From Methylophilus medardensis (GTDB taxonomy: Bacteria; Pseudomonadota; Gammaproteobacteria; Burkholderiales; Methylophilaceae), in NCBI RefSeq assembly GCF_006363915.1, contig NZ_CP040946.1: DNA of 64,000 bases; one strand, given 5' to 3'. The notes beneath the pieces are model-generated. The model made no database searches, was not told the DNA's origin, and was given only the letters and a program-made list of their open reading frames with translations. The stretch's first letter is position 1. The number at the start of each line of letters is the position of its first letter. Shown piece after piece: positions 62,320-64,000 of the stretch. Both the position numbers and the translations under genes were made by a program.

Positions 62320-63654
62320 ATGAAATTTGATCCGCGTAACAACAAATTTACCGCTATTTTTACCCGCGAATTGCTTGAGGCTACGCTCCCTTCTGTGTTG
62401 CTGATTTGTCTTGCCTTGTTTTTTGCCTACAAATTTATTGACCCAGCCCCGCCACGCAAGATTGTGATTGCCACGGGTGAGGCCGATTTGAATTACAACG
62501 CCTTTGCCGCCATCTATGGGGTATATCTGCAAAAAGAAGGCATTACGCTGACGCTGCGAAAAACCACCGGCGACAACGAAAACCTGCGCTTACTCAAAGA
62601 CCCTGACTCCAATGTCGATATCGCCTTTATTCAAGATGGTGTTGCGCAACGCGAAGGGGCTGGCTCGTTATTGTCATTGGGCAGCTTATATTACCAACCA
62701 GTGTGGATTTTTTGTCGTTGCAAGACAGACACCACGCATTTATCAGCCCTCAAAGGCAAGCGTATTGGCATCGGTTATCTTGACAATGGCACGCATACCT
62801 TAGCCAGCATGTTGTTGGCTGAAAGCGGCATTCACGCAAGTAATGCGAAACTGGTTGCCATCGGCGGTGAAGAAGCCGCCGCCGCCTTAAAGGCTGGCAA
62901 GCTAGATGTTGCACTGTTTGTGGATGTAGCGAATTCGAGCATCATTCGTGAAATGGCATCGGATAAACGCCTGCGTTTGTTGAGCATGGACACGGCAGAA
63001 GCATTCTCTCGCAAGTTTGCGTTTATGCACCACTTGGTATTGCCCGAAGGCGCAATAGATTTGGCACGTAACATTCCCAACCATGATGTGCATTTGGTTG
63101 CGCCAACCGCGACCTTGGTGGTCAAAGAAAACATGCACCCGGCGCTGGTCTATTTGATGATGAAGGTGATTGCAGAGGTACATGGTGGCCCCAGTCTACT
63201 TAACAGCAAGGGGGAGTTTCCGTCTGCCAAAGATACTGACTTTCCATTAAGCACGCAGGCACTTAACTTTTATAAATCGGGGTTGCCGATTATTGATAAA
63301 TACTTGCCGTTCTGGGCTGCAACCTTTGTGAATCGGACCTTGATCGTGATCCTACCCTTGCTGGCTTTATTGATCCCGCTCACCAAAATCATTCCGATGG
63401 TGTACGTCTGGCTGGTGAAACGTAAACTGTTTCGTTATTACGGCGAGTTGCGTTTTTTGGATACGCAGTTACAAGAAATCAAGACTGCTGAAGATTTGCA
63501 AGACTGCCTTGAAAAGCTCAATGAGATTGAGGTCAAAGTGGTCAATGTGAAGTTACCAGTCCCTTTTTCACAATATGCCTACGAATTACGGGCGCACATT
63601 GAATTGGTCAGGTCTAAGCTACATCACCACAAGCTACAAACAGCGGCATCCTGA
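62320..63654 (+). CDS. Membrane-anchored TAXI-family (TRAP-type) solute-binding protein
   Basis: The ATG at 62320 gives 444 residues; a longer frame from 62281 adds 13 residues with no supporting site. TM1 at ~18-36 is followed by a periplasmic NMT1/TAXI solute-binding domain (~45-320; KIVIATGEADLNYNAFAAIY, LKGKRIGIGYLDNGTHTLAS), then a second TM (~335-360, RTLIVILPLLALLIPLTKII) and a ~75-residue cytoplasmic helical tail. Ordinary TAXI proteins are soluble; this membrane-bound subtype has unknown ligand and no TRAP permease next to it. Confidence 0.85.
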   Translation: MKFDPRNNKFTAIFTRELLEATLPSVLLICLALFFAYKFIDPAPPRKIVIATGEADLNYNAFAAIYGVYLQKEGITLTLRKTTGDNENLRLLKDPDSNVDIAFIQDGVAQREGAGSLLSLGSLYYQPVWIFCRCKTDTTHLSALKGKRIGIGYLDNGTHTLASMLLAESGIHASNAKLVAIGGEEAAAALKAGKLDVALFVDVANSSIIREMASDKRLRLLSMDTAEAFSRKFAFMHHLVLPEGAIDLARNIPNHDVHLVAPTATLVVKENMHPALVYLMMKVIAEVHGGPSLLNSKGEFPSAKDTDFPLSTQALNFYKSGLPIIDKYLPFWAATFVNRTLIVILPLLALLIPLTKIIPMVYVWLVKRKLFRYYGELRFLDTQLQEIKTAEDLQDCLEKLNEIEVKVVNVKLPVPFSQYAYELRAHIELVRSKLHHHKLQTAAS

Positions 63655-63657
63655 GAG

Positions 63658-64000
63658 TCATAGCGGCTGTGTCTGTCTGTCACGCACCCATTGCTGCAAT
63701 ACCCCTGCTTCCATCGGTTTGGCGTACAAATACCCTTGCACCAAATCACAACCTAGTGACTTCAGATAATCTGCCTGTGCCTGGGTCTCCACGCCCTCTG
63801 CAACAATCTGATAATGCAAATTTTTGCCCAAGACGACAATGGCACTGGTCACCGCTTCTGACCGCTCTTTACCCGGCACATCATTGACAAATGAACGATC
63901 CACTTTTAGATAATCCCCTGGAATATCTCGCAAATAAGCCAAGCATGAATAACCCGTGCCAAAGTCATCAATCGCGAGTTTGACCCCCAATTGCTTGAGC
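63658..64000 (-). CDS. EAL-domain c-di-GMP phosphodiesterase, C-terminal part (5' end outside window)
   Basis: About 114 residues are visible. KLAIDDFGTGYSCLAYLRDI, YLKVDRSFV, IVAEGVETQAQADYL and VQGYLYAKPM are intact catalytic and substrate motifs of an active EAL domain (DDFGTGYS with both Asp). N-terminal sensor or GGDEF parts, if any, are not in the window. Convergent with the TAXI gene with only 3 bp between. Confidence 0.93.
   Translation of the reverse strand, partial: LKQLGVKLAIDDFGTGYSCLAYLRDIPGDYLKVDRSFVNDVPGKERSEAVTSAIVVLGKNLHYQIVAEGVETQAQADYLKSLGCDLVQGYLYAKPMEAGVLQQWVRDRQTQPL

Noticed and set aside
1..64000. CRISPR arrays, tRNA/rRNA genes, prophage or complete insertion sequences
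   Set aside because: No regularly spaced short repeats, cloverleaf-like segments, integrase or full transposase were seen on either strand.

Overview
The window reads as chromosomal DNA of a betaproteobacterium, most plausibly a methylotroph of the Methylophilaceae (Methylophilus/Methylotenera type). This is inferred from moderate GC, Neisseria/Nitrosomonas-like housekeeping proteins, a PEP-CTERM protein, an iscR-led isc operon and a full sulfate-assimilation set. No marker gene such as rRNA or methanol dehydrogenase lies in the window, so the placement is not proven. No tRNA, rRNA, CRISPR array, prophage or complete insertion sequence was seen.

Layout. 1-673: 5' part of a LamG-like surface protein. 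850-16192 (all minus strand): a complete Lap-type biofilm system, consisting of the periplasmic protease LapG, the degenerate c-di-GMP receptor LapD, the type I secretion ATPase LapB and adaptor LapC, an atypical LuxR regulator, a TolC-like channel fused to an OmpA domain, and a 2010-residue RTX/vWA adhesin with an N-terminal retention module. 16384-28324 (plus): purB, tamA-tamB, a NYN/LOTUS protein, wrbA, a HugZ-like protein, a DUF2069 protein, surE-pcm-nlpD and a small membrane protein. 28361-36037: leuA with a divergent Lrp regulator, a thioredoxin, a PEP-CTERM protein, a nitroreductase, mutS and suhB. 36121-44326 (plus): trmJ, cysE and the isc operon with two tandem cysteine desulfurases behind a good IscR-site/promoter. 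44399-46675 (minus): a carbonic anhydrase and a SulP anion transporter, probably a bicarbonate pair.

46802-50768 and 53879-54662 hold the most unusual content: two copies of a two-gene cassette (A then B) encoding small, exported, cysteine-free proteins that carry a GKRPY-type motif twice. Both copies share gene order, an 83-84 nt A-B gap, the B-gene ribosome binding site, and two upstream DNA blocks at identical mutual spacing. The first copy is divergent from a GAF-LuxR regulator, a CHASE3-like hybrid histidine kinase and a REC-only regulator, in a tight operon. I do not recognise the protein family and think this is the best candidate for an undescribed system, possibly a secreted-peptide/sensor circuit.

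50888-52884: ribA and metY. 52960-55700 is a rearranged stretch: a 527-bp ungapped duplicate of part of cysA, a possible IS3-type remnant, the second GKRPY cassette, a decayed fitAB toxin-antitoxin pair and a palindromic repeat. 55707-61564 (minus): cysK, then sbp, an EAL-domain gene, cysT, cysW and cysA for sulfate uptake. 61565-62300: an orphan terminator with an upstream hairpin (possible small RNA), a 50-codon ORF, and a 24-codon ORF that looks like the remnant of a family 2 encapsulin gene. 62320-64000: a membrane-bound TAXI-type protein and the 3' end of an EAL-domain gene.
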